Shown piece by piece: positions 16,769 to 25,052 of a stretch of 44,502 nucleotides of DNA. The position numbers and the translations under genes are program-made. Origin of the DNA: Bryobacteraceae bacterium (GTDB lineage Bacteria > Acidobacteriota > Terriglobia > Bryobacterales > Bryobacteraceae); the NCBI GenBank assembly GCA_947458745.1, contig CANGYQ010000025.1:1-44502 (forward strand). Direction: 5' to 3'. Each line of letters opens with the position of its first letter. The first letter of the stretch is position 1. The notes under the pieces are model-generated. The model was not told the origin of the DNA. It saw only the letters and a program-made list of their open reading frames with translations, and did not search any database.

Positions 16769-19700
16769 ATGCGGCGATCACTGCGAGGATTCTTTGGCCG
16801 ATTGGCTATTGCGGGAGCCCTGGGTGGGGCCTTCGTGTCGGCCCAGCCAGTATTGATCGGAACACCCTTTGTCGACAACATCACCAGCAGCCAGGCGCGG
16901 GTGCACTGGGTAACCGATATTGCCTCGACCACGGTGATTGAGTATGGGACCACGCCGGCGCTGGGAAACCTGATCTGGCCGGCCTGGGGCAACCTGTTCG
17001 CTTTTCACAATTGGTACATCTCCGGAGTGGCGCCGAGTACCACCATCCATTACCGGGCTTGTTCGGCACCGGAGACCTACACTGGCTGGACCATCGCCTC
17101 CAACACGATCACCATCACCGGGCATGGCTTCACCAATGGGACCTTGGTGCAGGTCAACTCCGGCAACAGCGGACAGTTGTACTCGCTGAACAACTACGGG
17201 ACCTACTTCGTCGTGAATGCAACGGCGAATACATTCCAACTGGCCGCGACACTGGGCGGCAGCCCGTTGACAGTGACGGGTACGTTGACGGGCACAGCTA
17301 GAATCGGGCGAGCGGTGTGTACTGCGGTGTCAACTTTCACCACCACTGCTGGTGATCCTAGCGGAGCGGCGGCGCCGGTCCCTCCGGCTGTATCGATCCC
17401 CAATGTGCCGGTGATTGACGGCAATACCTACAATGTCGATGGAACGTGTTCCAATCTCTCAACCGTTCTGACGACACTAAGCACCCTGACCGGTTCAGCC
17501 AATCACCAGGTGCTTATCCCGGCGGGCACCGACTGCCGGGGCCAGTTTGTCTTTCCGGCACGGCCCTCGCATAGCGGATGGGTGGTGATCCGCTCGGGAG
17601 CAGCAGATTCGCAACTTCCGCCTCCCGGAGTGAGATCGCGCGAAGAGTTTATCCCGTACTACGCGAAGTTCACGTCCGATTCTTTCCCGTTGTTCAACTG
17701 GCTAGGGGCCACCAGCATGCCTCTGTTCCCGTGTGCAGGTAAAGGGCAAATGGACGCGATCGCGGCACCCAGTGTCAATGGCACCGGGCTGACACCGCTG
17801 TATGTGTGCGATGTACCCAACCTCATTGTGACCAAGAACGTCGAGACGATCACCAACACTGCGGGCGTGATCACGATCAGAATTACCAACCACGGGTTCA
17901 GGGCCGGAACTCTGCTTCGAGTGGAGGGCACGGGGATCAGTGCGCTAGACAACAGAGGCTATCCGGTTCTGGTGGTGAACTCAGATACCTTCCAGTTGGT
18001 GGGGACTTCCGGCACCATCACCTCCTGCACAACTTGTACCGGACTGGTGCGGGCCGACATTGGACGCATACAAGCGCCGGGCAGCACCTATGGGCCCACC
18101 GCCAACCGGCCCGCCACGTGTGCCGATGGCCAAACATGGATCGACGAAGTACCGGTAAATCCCAGCACGCTCTCATGGTGCGATAACGGCACATGGCGGC
18201 CGTTCCGCATGGTCAATCAGCCGGCCGGGAGCACGCATATCACCTTTCAGGCCAACGCCAGCCGCTACCGGTTCATCGGTCTCGACATTCAGCATGCAAA
18301 GTTTCCGCAGACGGTGCCTGATGGCTGGGGGACAGGTGACCAAAAGCAGGGCCGGATGGGGAATCTGATCCGTACGCGTATTTCCAACAGCGATATCATT
18401 TTTGATCGCTGCGAGATTCACTCCCATGACTACCCGAACAGGTCGGGTTCGATGATCATCCCGAATGGGACCCGCATCGGCTTTTTGAACTCGAGACTCT
18501 ACGACGCAGTGGCTTGGCTCGTGCACCCGCACCCAGGCTTGCTGGAAGTGAATATGATGCAGATCTCGCAGGGCAGTGGCGGGTTCTTCCAGAACAACTA
18601 TATTCAAGGTGTCGGAATCAGCCTGATCATCGCCGATGGCCCCCAGCAAACCGCTTCGGAACCGTCGACTCCAGACATTCCGTTGCAGTTTGTCCAGCCT
18701 CCTTCGGACTACCTCTTCCGGCGAAATCTGTTCTACAAGGATCCGATCCACCGGGGAGGAACGCTGGAGAATTACCTGACGGGGCGGACGTATGCTAACC
18801 GCCACCATATCGAGTGGAAGCGAGGCCAACGCTTCTTGCTGGATGGGAATATCTTCGAGAACAACTGGTCAAAATCCGTGCAAGGTGCAGCGGCCCTCGT
18901 GACGCCCGTAAACCCGGAGTCCTGGTCCAGTTCGCCAGTGATCTCCATTAGCAGTGCGGGCGATGTTTTGGTGAGCACGGGAACGCTCGATAATGCTGTC
19001 CCCGGAGAGCCCATGGCAATCACGGGAGCTTCCAATCCAGCCCACAACGGTATCTGGACGATCGCTTCGGTCACGGCATCGGCCAACACGATCCGCCTTT
19101 CCGGCATGCCGGCGGTTTCTTCGACTGGCGGGACGGCAACGGCCTTGGGTTCAACGGTAGTGGTAACGGATCTGGACTGGACCAACAATACGCTGAACAA
19201 AACACCGGTGGTGGCACTTCTGAACGGCCACGGGGTTCAAGCGGGCCCCATCACCAAGCACACACAGCGTATCCGTTTTCGCAATAACCTCTTCTTCGAC
19301 ATCAACCGCCGGCCCTGTACCAATGGCATAACTGACTTTCGAGTCTGCGATGCGACTGCGGGCCCCCCCTATGGATACAACGATTCCACCGGAATCACCC
19401 CCAGTGGCGGTAGCCCTTACATCTTCAGCGTCACATTCGGGCCGGAAGACTACATCTTTGACAGCAACTCGGCCATTGACGTCCAGGGCAGTGGTGGCCA
19501 GCAGATGCTGCTCAATTCAGAGCTCCAAAACGGCAGAGGCAAGGGGCTGTCGCTGCGCAATAACCTGTGGGTCTCGGCCGGGAGTGCATCGAGCATTCCC
19601 ATCAACACCCAAAACTGGGGTGTGGGAACCGACGGACTGGACGCTGCGTGGCCAAACCTCGGGGGGGCTTCAGCGGGTTGGGTTGCGTCTAACAATGCAT

Positions 19701-20158
19701 TCTGCTGCAGCCTATCCAATTCGTCGAAGTACACCAGTATCGCGGCCCTGCCAGCCAGCAAATCGGCCTTCTCATTCTGGAATGATTCACAGCTGAACTA
19801 TCGATTGCGTTCGGATAGCCCTTTTATCTCTGGTGGGGCCAACCGAGGCTCGGACGACCGGGATGTCGGTGCCGATATTGACGCTCTGGAAGCGGCTCAG
19901 GGAAGGGTCCAGAATGCCCGCACATGGGGGGTGGGAACTACTACGGCCAACGTAGGGTATCTCGCGCCTGATGCGGAATCCTGCACGGTGGAGTATGGCA
20001 CCAATCCAGCTTGGGGTACGGGAAGCCGGATCAATGATGGCGGCGGGACCCGGGCACGAAATGTCGCGATTTCCGGACTGGTGGCGAACACAACGTACTA
20101 CTATCGTGTGCTCTGTTCCGTGGAGCAGCCCTCTGGTCTGTTTAGAACAGCGCCCTAG
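16769..20158 (+). CDS. Secreted FN3 plus parallel beta-helix protein, paralogue 2
   Basis: A 1129-residue secreted protein. ATG 16769 begins a signal peptide (MRRSLRGFFGRLAIAGALGG then AFVSAQ); the open frame upstream to 16571 lies within the previous gene and is ignored. The order is FN3-like domain (SSQARVHWVTDIASTTVIEYG, VAPSTTIHYRACSAP), a GHGFTNGTLVQV module, the family block CSNLSTVLTTLSTLTG ... IPAGTDCRGQFVFPARPSHSG, a second NHGFRAGTLLRVEGTG module, the two-cysteine segment, then beta-helix coils (FDRCEIHSHDYPNRSG, FQNNYIQGVGIS, DGNIFENNW). It ends with a partial second FN3 domain (TANVGYLAPDAESCTVEYG ... NTTYYYRVLC). It differs from paralogue 1 by having two GHGF modules and the C-terminal FN3. 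Binding or modification of the exopolysaccharide is inferred from fold and context only. Confidence 0.8.
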   Translation: MRRSLRGFFGRLAIAGALGGAFVSAQPVLIGTPFVDNITSSQARVHWVTDIASTTVIEYGTTPALGNLIWPAWGNLFAFHNWYISGVAPSTTIHYRACSAPETYTGWTIASNTITITGHGFTNGTLVQVNSGNSGQLYSLNNYGTYFVVNATANTFQLAATLGGSPLTVTGTLTGTARIGRAVCTAVSTFTTTAGDPSGAAAPVPPAVSIPNVPVIDGNTYNVDGTCSNLSTVLTTLSTLTGSANHQVLIPAGTDCRGQFVFPARPSHSGWVVIRSGAADSQLPPPGVRSREEFIPYYAKFTSDSFPLFNWLGATSMPLFPCAGKGQMDAIAAPSVNGTGLTPLYVCDVPNLIVTKNVETITNTAGVITIRITNHGFRAGTLLRVEGTGISALDNRGYPVLVVNSDTFQLVGTSGTITSCTTCTGLVRADIGRIQAPGSTYGPTANRPATCADGQTWIDEVPVNPSTLSWCDNGTWRPFRMVNQPAGSTHITFQANASRYRFIGLDIQHAKFPQTVPDGWGTGDQKQGRMGNLIRTRISNSDIIFDRCEIHSHDYPNRSGSMIIPNGTRIGFLNSRLYDAVAWLVHPHPGLLEVNMMQISQGSGGFFQNNYIQGVGISLIIADGPQQTASEPSTPDIPLQFVQPPSDYLFRRNLFYKDPIHRGGTLENYLTGRTYANRHHIEWKRGQRFLLDGNIFENNWSKSVQGAAALVTPVNPESWSSSPVISISSAGDVLVSTGTLDNAVPGEPMAITGASNPAHNGIWTIASVTASANTIRLSGMPAVSSTGGTATALGSTVVVTDLDWTNNTLNKTPVVALLNGHGVQAGPITKHTQRIRFRNNLFFDINRRPCTNGITDFRVCDATAGPPYGYNDSTGITPSGGSPYIFSVTFGPEDYIFDSNSAIDVQGSGGQQMLLNSELQNGRGKGLSLRNNLWVSAGSASSIPINTQNWGVGTDGLDAAWPNLGGASAGWVASNNAFCCSLSNSSKYTSIAALPASKSAFSFWNDSQLNYRLRSDSPFISGGANRGSDDRDVGADIDALEAAQGRVQNARTWGVGTTTANVGYLAPDAESCTVEYGTNPAWGTGSRINDGGGTRARNVAISGLVANTTYYYRVLCSVEQPSGLFRTAP

Positions 20159-20167
20159 ACCAGTCAC

Positions 20168-20213
20168 CGACGGCCACCCGTCAACCAGATCATTCCTGGC
20201 TGGGTGGCCGTCG
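20168..20213 (+). terminator. Strong hairpin after beta-helix paralogue 2
   Basis: A perfect 12-bp stem, CGACGGCCACCC (20168-20179) with GGGTGGCCGTCG (20202-20213), encloses a 22-nt loop that can itself pair (CCAG/CTGG). It lies 10 bp after the stop codon. There is no T run after it (TTCTATG), so it is either a weak terminator or a 3' stabilising structure. Confidence 0.5.
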
Positions 20214-20284
20214 TTCTATGCACTGCGTTTGGAGCTTGAAAAAGAATTCACAGCCCCGGCATAAATCACCGACAATGAAGTAGT

Positions 20285-20306
20285 GGGCCATTTCCAGGAG
20301 TGGCCC
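20285..20306 (+). promoter_or_regulatory. Hairpin with ribosome binding site in its loop
   Basis: GGGCCA (20285-20290) pairs with TGGCCC (20301-20306), followed by GTTTTG. The AGGAG at 20296-20300, the only good ribosome site for ATG 20314, lies at the 3' edge of the loop. The structure could be a weak terminator for upstream reading or could tune translation. Confidence 0.4.
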
Positions 20307-20313
20307 GTTTTGA

Positions 20314-21051
20314 ATGAACACCTTTCTGCTTAAACTCCGCCGCGGGGAAACACCCTTTTTCCGCTTTGCGGGCAGCATCGTGAGGCGCATCCTCCGCGGC
20401 GGCGGCATTTCCCCCGGACCGCTGAAGCCGCTATTCGGCTTTCTCTACCAAGCTCACTTTATCGTCCGGACTGTCTTTACGTCCTTCATCACCGCTGTCT
20501 ACAGCTACCCCTTGTTTGTGTCCCGTTGTACCAAAGTGGGGAAGAACCTCGGAATCGTATTGCTACCCGAGGTTGACGGCCATACCCGCATTTATCTGGG
20601 TGATAACGTTCAGTTCACTGGAAAAGTCAACATTATCAGCGGTCGCGTCTTCGATCATCCCCGCCTGGTGGTGGGCAATCGTACGTCGCTCGGGCACGGT
20701 ACGGTGATTTCAGTGAACAACGAGGTCACCATTGGCGATGATGTGCTGATTGCCGGCTCTGTTCGCATTGTGGACAATGATGGCCACCCGATCGATACGG
20801 ACCGCCGTGTGCGCCATGAGCCGCCGGCTCCAGAGAGCACCAAGCCCGTGCACATCGCCGACAAAGCTTGGATCGGCAATAGCGCCTGCATTCTGAAAGG
20901 CGTCACCGTGGGAGAAGGTGCAATTGTGGCCGCACTGAGCGTGGTCACCAAGGACGTGCCTCCCTATCACGTAGTGGCCGGCAACCCGGCCCGTGTCGTC
21001 AAGAATTTGCGGGCACAATCCAAGGCTGAATTGGCCGCCGATCCCGTCTAG
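20314..21051 (+). CDS. Hexapeptide-repeat (left-handed beta-helix) acyltransferase
   Basis: A 245-residue acyltransferase of the LbH family (serine O-acetyltransferase, WcaF, maltose acetyltransferase type). The N-terminal 75 residues are a basic and hydrophobic leader (GFLYQAHFIVRTVFTSFITAVYS in two parts) that may lie on the membrane. The left-handed helix runs from about residue 80 to 230 with repeated I/V/L-G-x4 steps: IYLGDNVQFTGKVNI, LVVGNRTSLGHGTVIS, VTIGDDVLIAGSVRI, IADKAWIGNSACILKGVTVG then EGAIVAALSVVTKDVPP, ending VVAGNPARVVKNL, the classic C-terminal signature. The HEPP region between coils is the usual loop bearing substrate contacts. It probably O-acetylates a sugar of the repeat unit with acetyl-CoA in the cytoplasm. 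The polymerase gene follows 283 bp downstream. Confidence 0.88.
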   Translation: MNTFLLKLRRGETPFFRFAGSIVRRILRGGGISPGPLKPLFGFLYQAHFIVRTVFTSFITAVYSYPLFVSRCTKVGKNLGIVLLPEVDGHTRIYLGDNVQFTGKVNIISGRVFDHPRLVVGNRTSLGHGTVISVNNEVTIGDDVLIAGSVRIVDNDGHPIDTDRRVRHEPPAPESTKPVHIADKAWIGNSACILKGVTVGEGAIVAALSVVTKDVPPYHVVAGNPARVVKNLRAQSKAELAADPV

Positions 21052-21334
21052 ATAAGAAGGCGGGAGAGGTGGCGCTGGCCTACCTGAACAGTTGCGCCAA
21101 CCGGAGTCTCTTGGCACAAGCTAACCCGATTACCATAGAAGAATGGCCGGCCATTGTCATGTTCGCGAGAGTTCGAAGGCTCAGTTGTACCAGCATTGTG
21201 CGCGAATCGATCCGATATTCTGCTCATCTGCCGAAAAGTAGAGGTGAGATCCGTGGCGGAGTGTTCCAGGATTAACTTATGGAAAGCATGTTGCTAGCAA
21301 TTAAGGGCCTCCATGGGGTTGGGTCAACCCAACT
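21052..21334. other. Intergenic region before the polymerase gene
   Basis: This 283-bp stretch has no credible open frame. Near its end is a short hairpin that abuts the next start codon (described separately). I see no clear terminator and no confident promoter. Confidence 0.4.
21318..21333 (+). promoter_or_regulatory. Hairpin abutting the wzy-like start codon
   Basis: GTTGGG (21318-21323) and CCCAAC (21328-21333) form a 6-bp stem with a TCAA loop, ending one base before ATG 21335. The only G-rich ribosome-site candidate (GGGGTTGGG) is in the 5' arm, so folding would hide it. Confidence 0.4.
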
Positions 21335-22720
21335 ATGACACTGACTGCTGCCAACGGACGTATTGGCACCGCCCCACTATCCGGCTTGGGCCATTTAAAG
21401 GAGCCCGACAGCCTTCAGAAGATCGGCTATTTCGCGCTCTTGGCCTATGTTTTCGTTTACCTTAGCCGCATTCTTGAAGTCAGCGGCTTGGGCTCCCTGA
21501 AGATTACCCTTTTGCTCAACCTAGTGTGGTTTGCGATGGCGGTCATCACCGGCGGTGTGTTCTCTTTTTTCTCCACCCGGTCAGGAGCCCTCTTCACTGC
21601 CTTCGCCTTGTGGGCCGTCGTCAGTCTACCTTTCAGCACATGGCGCGGAGGTAGTGTCGAAACCGTCACCGCCATCTTCCGATCCTTATCGCTAATGGGC
21701 GCGATTGTCGCACTGACAGTGACCGGCAAATGGGCGCTACGGATGATCTACGGGATCGGTATTGGGATGGGCGCGGCCAGCATTGCTGCTTTGCTGAACG
21801 GTAAGCAGGGTTCACGCGGCCGTCTGGCTATGGATGCCGGTACTTTGAGTGACCCCAATACGTTGTGCGTGGCGCTGTTGATGGGCATGCCCATGCTTTG
21901 GCTGATGTCCCGCAACGCCCGTAGCAAACTTGGCAAGCTATTGCCCCTCTGCTTTGTACCGGCGATTCTCTACGTGGCCTACCGGACGGGTTCGCGTGCG
22001 GGCATGCTGGCATTGCTGTTCATGCTGGTTCTGTACTTTATTCGCGCCAGTGGATTCAAGAAAGTGCAGATGATTGCTCTGGCAGTCGTTGGCGTAGCGG
22101 TCTTGGCCTCCTCATCAGATCGATTGTTGAAGCGCTTCACCCTCATCCCGGGAATCAGTTCCGAAGATGCTCCGGGCGATGAAGACGCAACTGCGGCGGA
22201 AGGCTCCACTGAGGGCCGTACTTATCTGTTGCTCAAGAGCCTGGAGTTCACTTTCTACCATCCCCTTCTCGGCGTGGGCCCCGGGGCATTCCAAATGGCT
22301 GAGCAGGAAGAGGCCATAGCCAATAACCGGAGGCCCGCCTTTCACGCAACCCACAACAGCTACACCGAAGTATCAAGCGAATGCGGCATACCGGCTTTTC
22401 TGCTCTATGTGGGGGCAATCTTTTCAGCTTTCGGCGCCACCGCGCGAGTCGCTAAAATGCCCGTTCGGCCCGGCGACAAGGACGCCGAGGACATTCGGCA
22501 GGGTGGTCGCTACCTCCAGTTGTCGCTAATGACCTTAATGGTGGGAATGTTCTTTTTGAGCATGGCCTACACCGGCTTGATCTTCATCATTTGTGGTCTG
22601 GCTATGGCGCTGGAAAGGGCGGCCAAAGCAGAGTACATGGCCCCTGCCACCCGCAGTACCCAGAACACCCTGCCGCTGTCTGCGCCACCGCAGATTCCGG
22701 CTCTCAGCCGTCTTCGCTAG
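21335..22720 (+). CDS. O-antigen polymerase/ligase family membrane protein (Wzy-like)
   Basis: A 461-residue polytopic membrane protein. I count roughly ten to twelve hydrophobic segments, for example IGYFALLAYVFVYLSRIL, LLNLVWFAMAVITGGVFSFF, MIALAVVGVAVLASS and LMTLMVGMFFLSMAYTGLIF. The largest loop between late segments (about residues 260-345) is periplasmic and contains SEDAPGDEDATAAEGSTEGR, PLLGVGPGAFQM and HNSYTEVSSECGIPAFLLY; the H-N-x-Y/F-x-E...G pattern is the mark of the Wzy_C (O-antigen ligase) family. In a Wzx/Wzy scheme it would join repeat units on the periplasmic side. The family includes both polymerases and ligases, and with only one such gene on the plasmid a polymerase role is more likely. 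It ends 8 bp from the convergent recombinase gene. Confidence 0.85.
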   Translation: MTLTAANGRIGTAPLSGLGHLKEPDSLQKIGYFALLAYVFVYLSRILEVSGLGSLKITLLLNLVWFAMAVITGGVFSFFSTRSGALFTAFALWAVVSLPFSTWRGGSVETVTAIFRSLSLMGAIVALTVTGKWALRMIYGIGIGMGAASIAALLNGKQGSRGRLAMDAGTLSDPNTLCVALLMGMPMLWLMSRNARSKLGKLLPLCFVPAILYVAYRTGSRAGMLALLFMLVLYFIRASGFKKVQMIALAVVGVAVLASSSDRLLKRFTLIPGISSEDAPGDEDATAAEGSTEGRTYLLLKSLEFTFYHPLLGVGPGAFQMAEQEEAIANNRRPAFHATHNSYTEVSSECGIPAFLLYVGAIFSAFGATARVAKMPVRPGDKDAEDIRQGGRYLQLSLMTLMVGMFFLSMAYTGLIFIICGLAMALERAAKAEYMAPATRSTQNTLPLSAPPQIPALSRLR

Positions 22721-22728
22721 CGGCCGGC

Positions 22729-23679
22729 TTAGAACACAATCCGCTCCACTTCGTCCAACGTCACCAGATCGAGGCGGCGGTCATAAAGGCCGGTCGTCCG
22801 GGCACTTTCATGATTGGCCATCTGTTGCGCCACTTCCAGCCGGCCGCCGTGACGCAGGTACTCAGTGATTCCAGTGGCGCGAAAGGTGTGGCAACAGATC
22901 CTGGTCTCAAGACCGGCGCGTTCAGCGCGCCGTTGGACCATTCGGTAGACGTCAGGTTGTGCCATGGGCCGCTCCGTGATGGGGCCATTGCGCCCTCTTG
23001 TCGTCCGGAACAACCAGCCTTTGGGGTTCCCAGGCACCGCATGAAGGTACTCCTCAAGATACTCCTCTAGTCGGTGATGGCAGGGCATCTCGTGCTGCTT
23101 GCCACCTTTCTCATGTAGCCGCACCCAAAGACGCCGACCCTGCCGGTAGATGTCTTCCTGGCGGACTTGAATCGCCGCCCCCACCCGGGCAAATGTATAG
23201 ACCAACAACCCGATCAAGGCCCGATCCCGCTGGCCGATCGCGGTACTCGTTTCGATGCTATCTAGCAGCGTCTTCACTTCCTCCGCGGAAAGGACCGTTG
23301 TTTTGCCACGCTTCACCGAGTAGCGTGGTCCCCGGACAACGCTCGCTGGATTGCTCGGCATGATCTGGCCCACCACCAACCAGTCAAACAACATCCGCAA
23401 AGCCGCCAGATATTGCTTGACCGTGGGCGGCGAGAGCCGCCGCTGTAACTGCTCCACCCAGCCCGCTACTTCGATCGGCTGGATAGCGAGCAGAGAATCA
23501 ATTCCCTGCCCTCGGCACCAGCTCGCGAAATCCCTCACCGCCCGCAGATATGCCTGGCGTGTGTGGCGATTCCGAATGTGAGCTCCAAAAAACTCCGCCG
23601 TACGCTTCGAGATTTCATTTGTGCCGTGAAAGAGTTCGGTTGAAGCAGCTGCGGACAGAGCTTTGTTGGCGGTTGGCAT
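22729..23679 (-). CDS. Tyrosine recombinase (XerC/D-like integrase)
   Basis: A 316-residue tyrosine recombinase. A SAM-like core-binding domain (about residues 22-105, RNRHTRQAYLRAVRDFASWC ... PTVKQYLAALRMLFDWL) is followed by the catalytic domain. The active-site residues are all present: Arg165 (FARVGA), Lys191 or 194 (HEKGGKQHEM), His264 and Arg267 (CHTFRATG), His290 (ANHESARTTGLY) and Tyr299. ATG 23679 is preferred to a GTG at 23715 that is also in frame. It is divergent from the HTH gene at 23781, with about 100 bp between. On a circular plasmid the obvious role is to resolve multimers, but integration at a host site is equally possible. I could not identify its recombination site. Confidence 0.9.
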   Translation of the reverse strand: MPTANKALSAAASTELFHGTNEISKRTAEFFGAHIRNRHTRQAYLRAVRDFASWCRGQGIDSLLAIQPIEVAGWVEQLQRRLSPPTVKQYLAALRMLFDWLVVGQIMPSNPASVVRGPRYSVKRGKTTVLSAEEVKTLLDSIETSTAIGQRDRALIGLLVYTFARVGAAIQVRQEDIYRQGRRLWVRLHEKGGKQHEMPCHHRLEEYLEEYLHAVPGNPKGWLFRTTRGRNGPITERPMAQPDVYRMVQRRAERAGLETRICCHTFRATGITEYLRHGGRLEVAQQMANHESARTTGLYDRRLDLVTLDEVERIVF

Positions 23680-23780
23680 AGATGTATGATAACGTCCTTT
23701 ATCACTCTCGCTCACGTTCCAGTCATGCGTGTATGCGAATAACCGCTGTTGGAGTAGTATCCTTTCTTTCAGGTCCCCTT

Positions 23781-24272
23781 ATGCCTGATAAACCAACATG
23801 GTACGGTCGCATTCCGGATGCCTTGCAAGCCATGGAGACCATGGAGAACCCCTGGGTAGATCGCCAAGCGTTGCAGACCTTACTCGGTGTAGGCCGCCGG
23901 CGGGCCCAGCAGTTGATGCAGCCACTGGCCAGCCAAGTGATTGGCCGCAACCTGCTGGTAGGCCGGGATCGGCTCCGTGAGTTTCTCGTGGCAACCGCCG
24001 CCGGACAAGCTGCCGGTCTCGACCATCAGCGGCGTCTTCGATTCGCTTACCAGCTCCACCAGTGGGCTCGGACGCCACGCCTACCGGTTGAGGCTCCGGC
24101 CCGGATCATCCACCAGCAGTTGGCTTCCCTGCCCTCCGGCATCGAGTTGGCCCCCAGACAGATCACCATCACTTTTACGACCTCTCATGAAGCCATGGAG
24201 AAGATGCTCGCTTTGGCTCTCGCCATCAGCAATGACCTGGATGGATTTGAAGAGGCGACGAAGAGCGCTTAA
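23781..24272 (+). CDS. Hypothetical protein with N-terminal helix-turn-helix-like segment
   Basis: A 163-residue protein of unknown function. The frame is open from 23682, but ATG 23781 (MPDKPTWYGRIPDALQAM), with AGG 8 bp before it, is the likely start. Residues 25-45 (VDRQALQTLLGVGRRRAQQL) look like a helix-turn-helix or helix-hairpin-helix that reads DNA, and the C-terminal half (PRLPVEAPARIIHQQL ... LAPRQITITFTTSHEAMEKM) looks like a compact alpha/beta unit. It lies just upstream of parA, between the recombinase and the CTGTACAG sites, so it could regulate the partition operon or bind those sites. I know no characterised relative; the assignment as a DNA-binding protein is an inference from the segment and the location. 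Confidence 0.65.
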   Translation: MPDKPTWYGRIPDALQAMETMENPWVDRQALQTLLGVGRRRAQQLMQPLASQVIGRNLLVGRDRLREFLVATAAGQAAGLDHQRRLRFAYQLHQWARTPRLPVEAPARIIHQQLASLPSGIELAPRQITITFTTSHEAMEKMLALALAISNDLDGFEEATKSA

Positions 24273-24284
24273 GTAGACAACCGG

Positions 24285-24356
24285 CTGTACAGCTGTACAG
24301 CTGTGTGGCCATCTATACAACTTGTATTTTCTGTGTACAGCTGCCATGCTGTACAG
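24285..24356. promoter_or_regulatory. CTGTACAG site cluster upstream of parA
   Basis: Three perfect copies of the palindrome CTGTACAG at 24285-24292, 24293-24300 (directly abutting) and 24349-24356, plus a one-base variant GTGTACAG at 24333-24340. They fill the gap between the HTH gene and the parA start (24360). A possible -10 hexamer TATACA lies at 24314-24319 between them, so binding would probably affect parA transcription. Likely operator and/or partition site. Confidence 0.7.
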
Positions 24357-24359
24357 CAG

Positions 24360-25052
24360 ATGCCAGCTGTCATTTCGATCGCCAATCAGAAGGGTGGCGC
24401 GGGTAAGACGACCGTCACAATGAACTTGGCCGGCGGCCTCCACGAAGCAGGCTATCGCGTCCTGGTTATCGACGCTGACCCCCAACAGAGTGCGACCAAG
24501 TGGCGCAACCGTCAGGAAGAGAATCAACTCGGCTTCGATATCATCTCGATGGCCCGCCCCGGGCTCCATAAGGACCTGCCGGGCATGAACCTGGACTACG
24601 AGATCATCCTCATTGATTGCCCGCCCGGGCTGGCCGATTCCAGTGGCCAAGGCGGCATCACCATTGGGGCCGTGTTGGCCAGCCAATTTGTTCTGGTTCC
24701 AGTGCAACCCACCTTCCTCGACTACGAGGCTTCCCAGATGGTCTTGCCGCTATTGCAACAAGTGGCGGCATTCCGTCCGGATCTGCAGGCGCTCATTGTC
24801 GTCAATCGGAAACCCACCAACCGTTCCCGCCTGGCCACCGAAGCTCGAGAAGCAGCCGTCGCATTCTTTACGTCAACCGAGGTTTCCATTCGGGTCTTGC
24901 AAGCGGAGTTGAGTGACCGTACGGCTTTTAAGGAGTCACCCGGTACCGGACAGACCATATTGCGCTACGAACCTGGCTCGAAGGGAGCCGAAGAAGTGCG
25001 CCAACTCACCATGGAGGTACTTGAATGTCTAAGAGTTCCCGCCCGAGCCTAA
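24360..25052 (+). CDS. parA: ParA-family plasmid partition ATPase (small, type Ib-like)
   Basis: A 230-residue Walker-type ATPase that would move plasmid copies apart over the nucleoid. The deviant Walker A motif KGGAGKTT (Lys11 to Thr18, with the signature lysine) is followed by VIDADPQQSATKWRN, a Walker B strand IILIDCPPG and VPVQPTFLDYEASQM, as in ParF/Soj-like proteins. It has no N-terminal HTH, which places it with the small ParA group that works with a separate ribbon-helix-helix partner. ATG 24360 starts directly before the conserved first strand; the longer frame from 24303 would run through the CTGTACAG sites. The stop overlaps the partner gene by 28 bp, so the two are translated together. 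Confidence 0.95.
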   Translation: MPAVISIANQKGGAGKTTVTMNLAGGLHEAGYRVLVIDADPQQSATKWRNRQEENQLGFDIISMARPGLHKDLPGMNLDYEIILIDCPPGLADSSGQGGITIGAVLASQFVLVPVQPTFLDYEASQMVLPLLQQVAAFRPDLQALIVVNRKPTNRSRLATEAREAAVAFFTSTEVSIRVLQAELSDRTAFKESPGTGQTILRYEPGSKGAEEVRQLTMEVLECLRVPARA

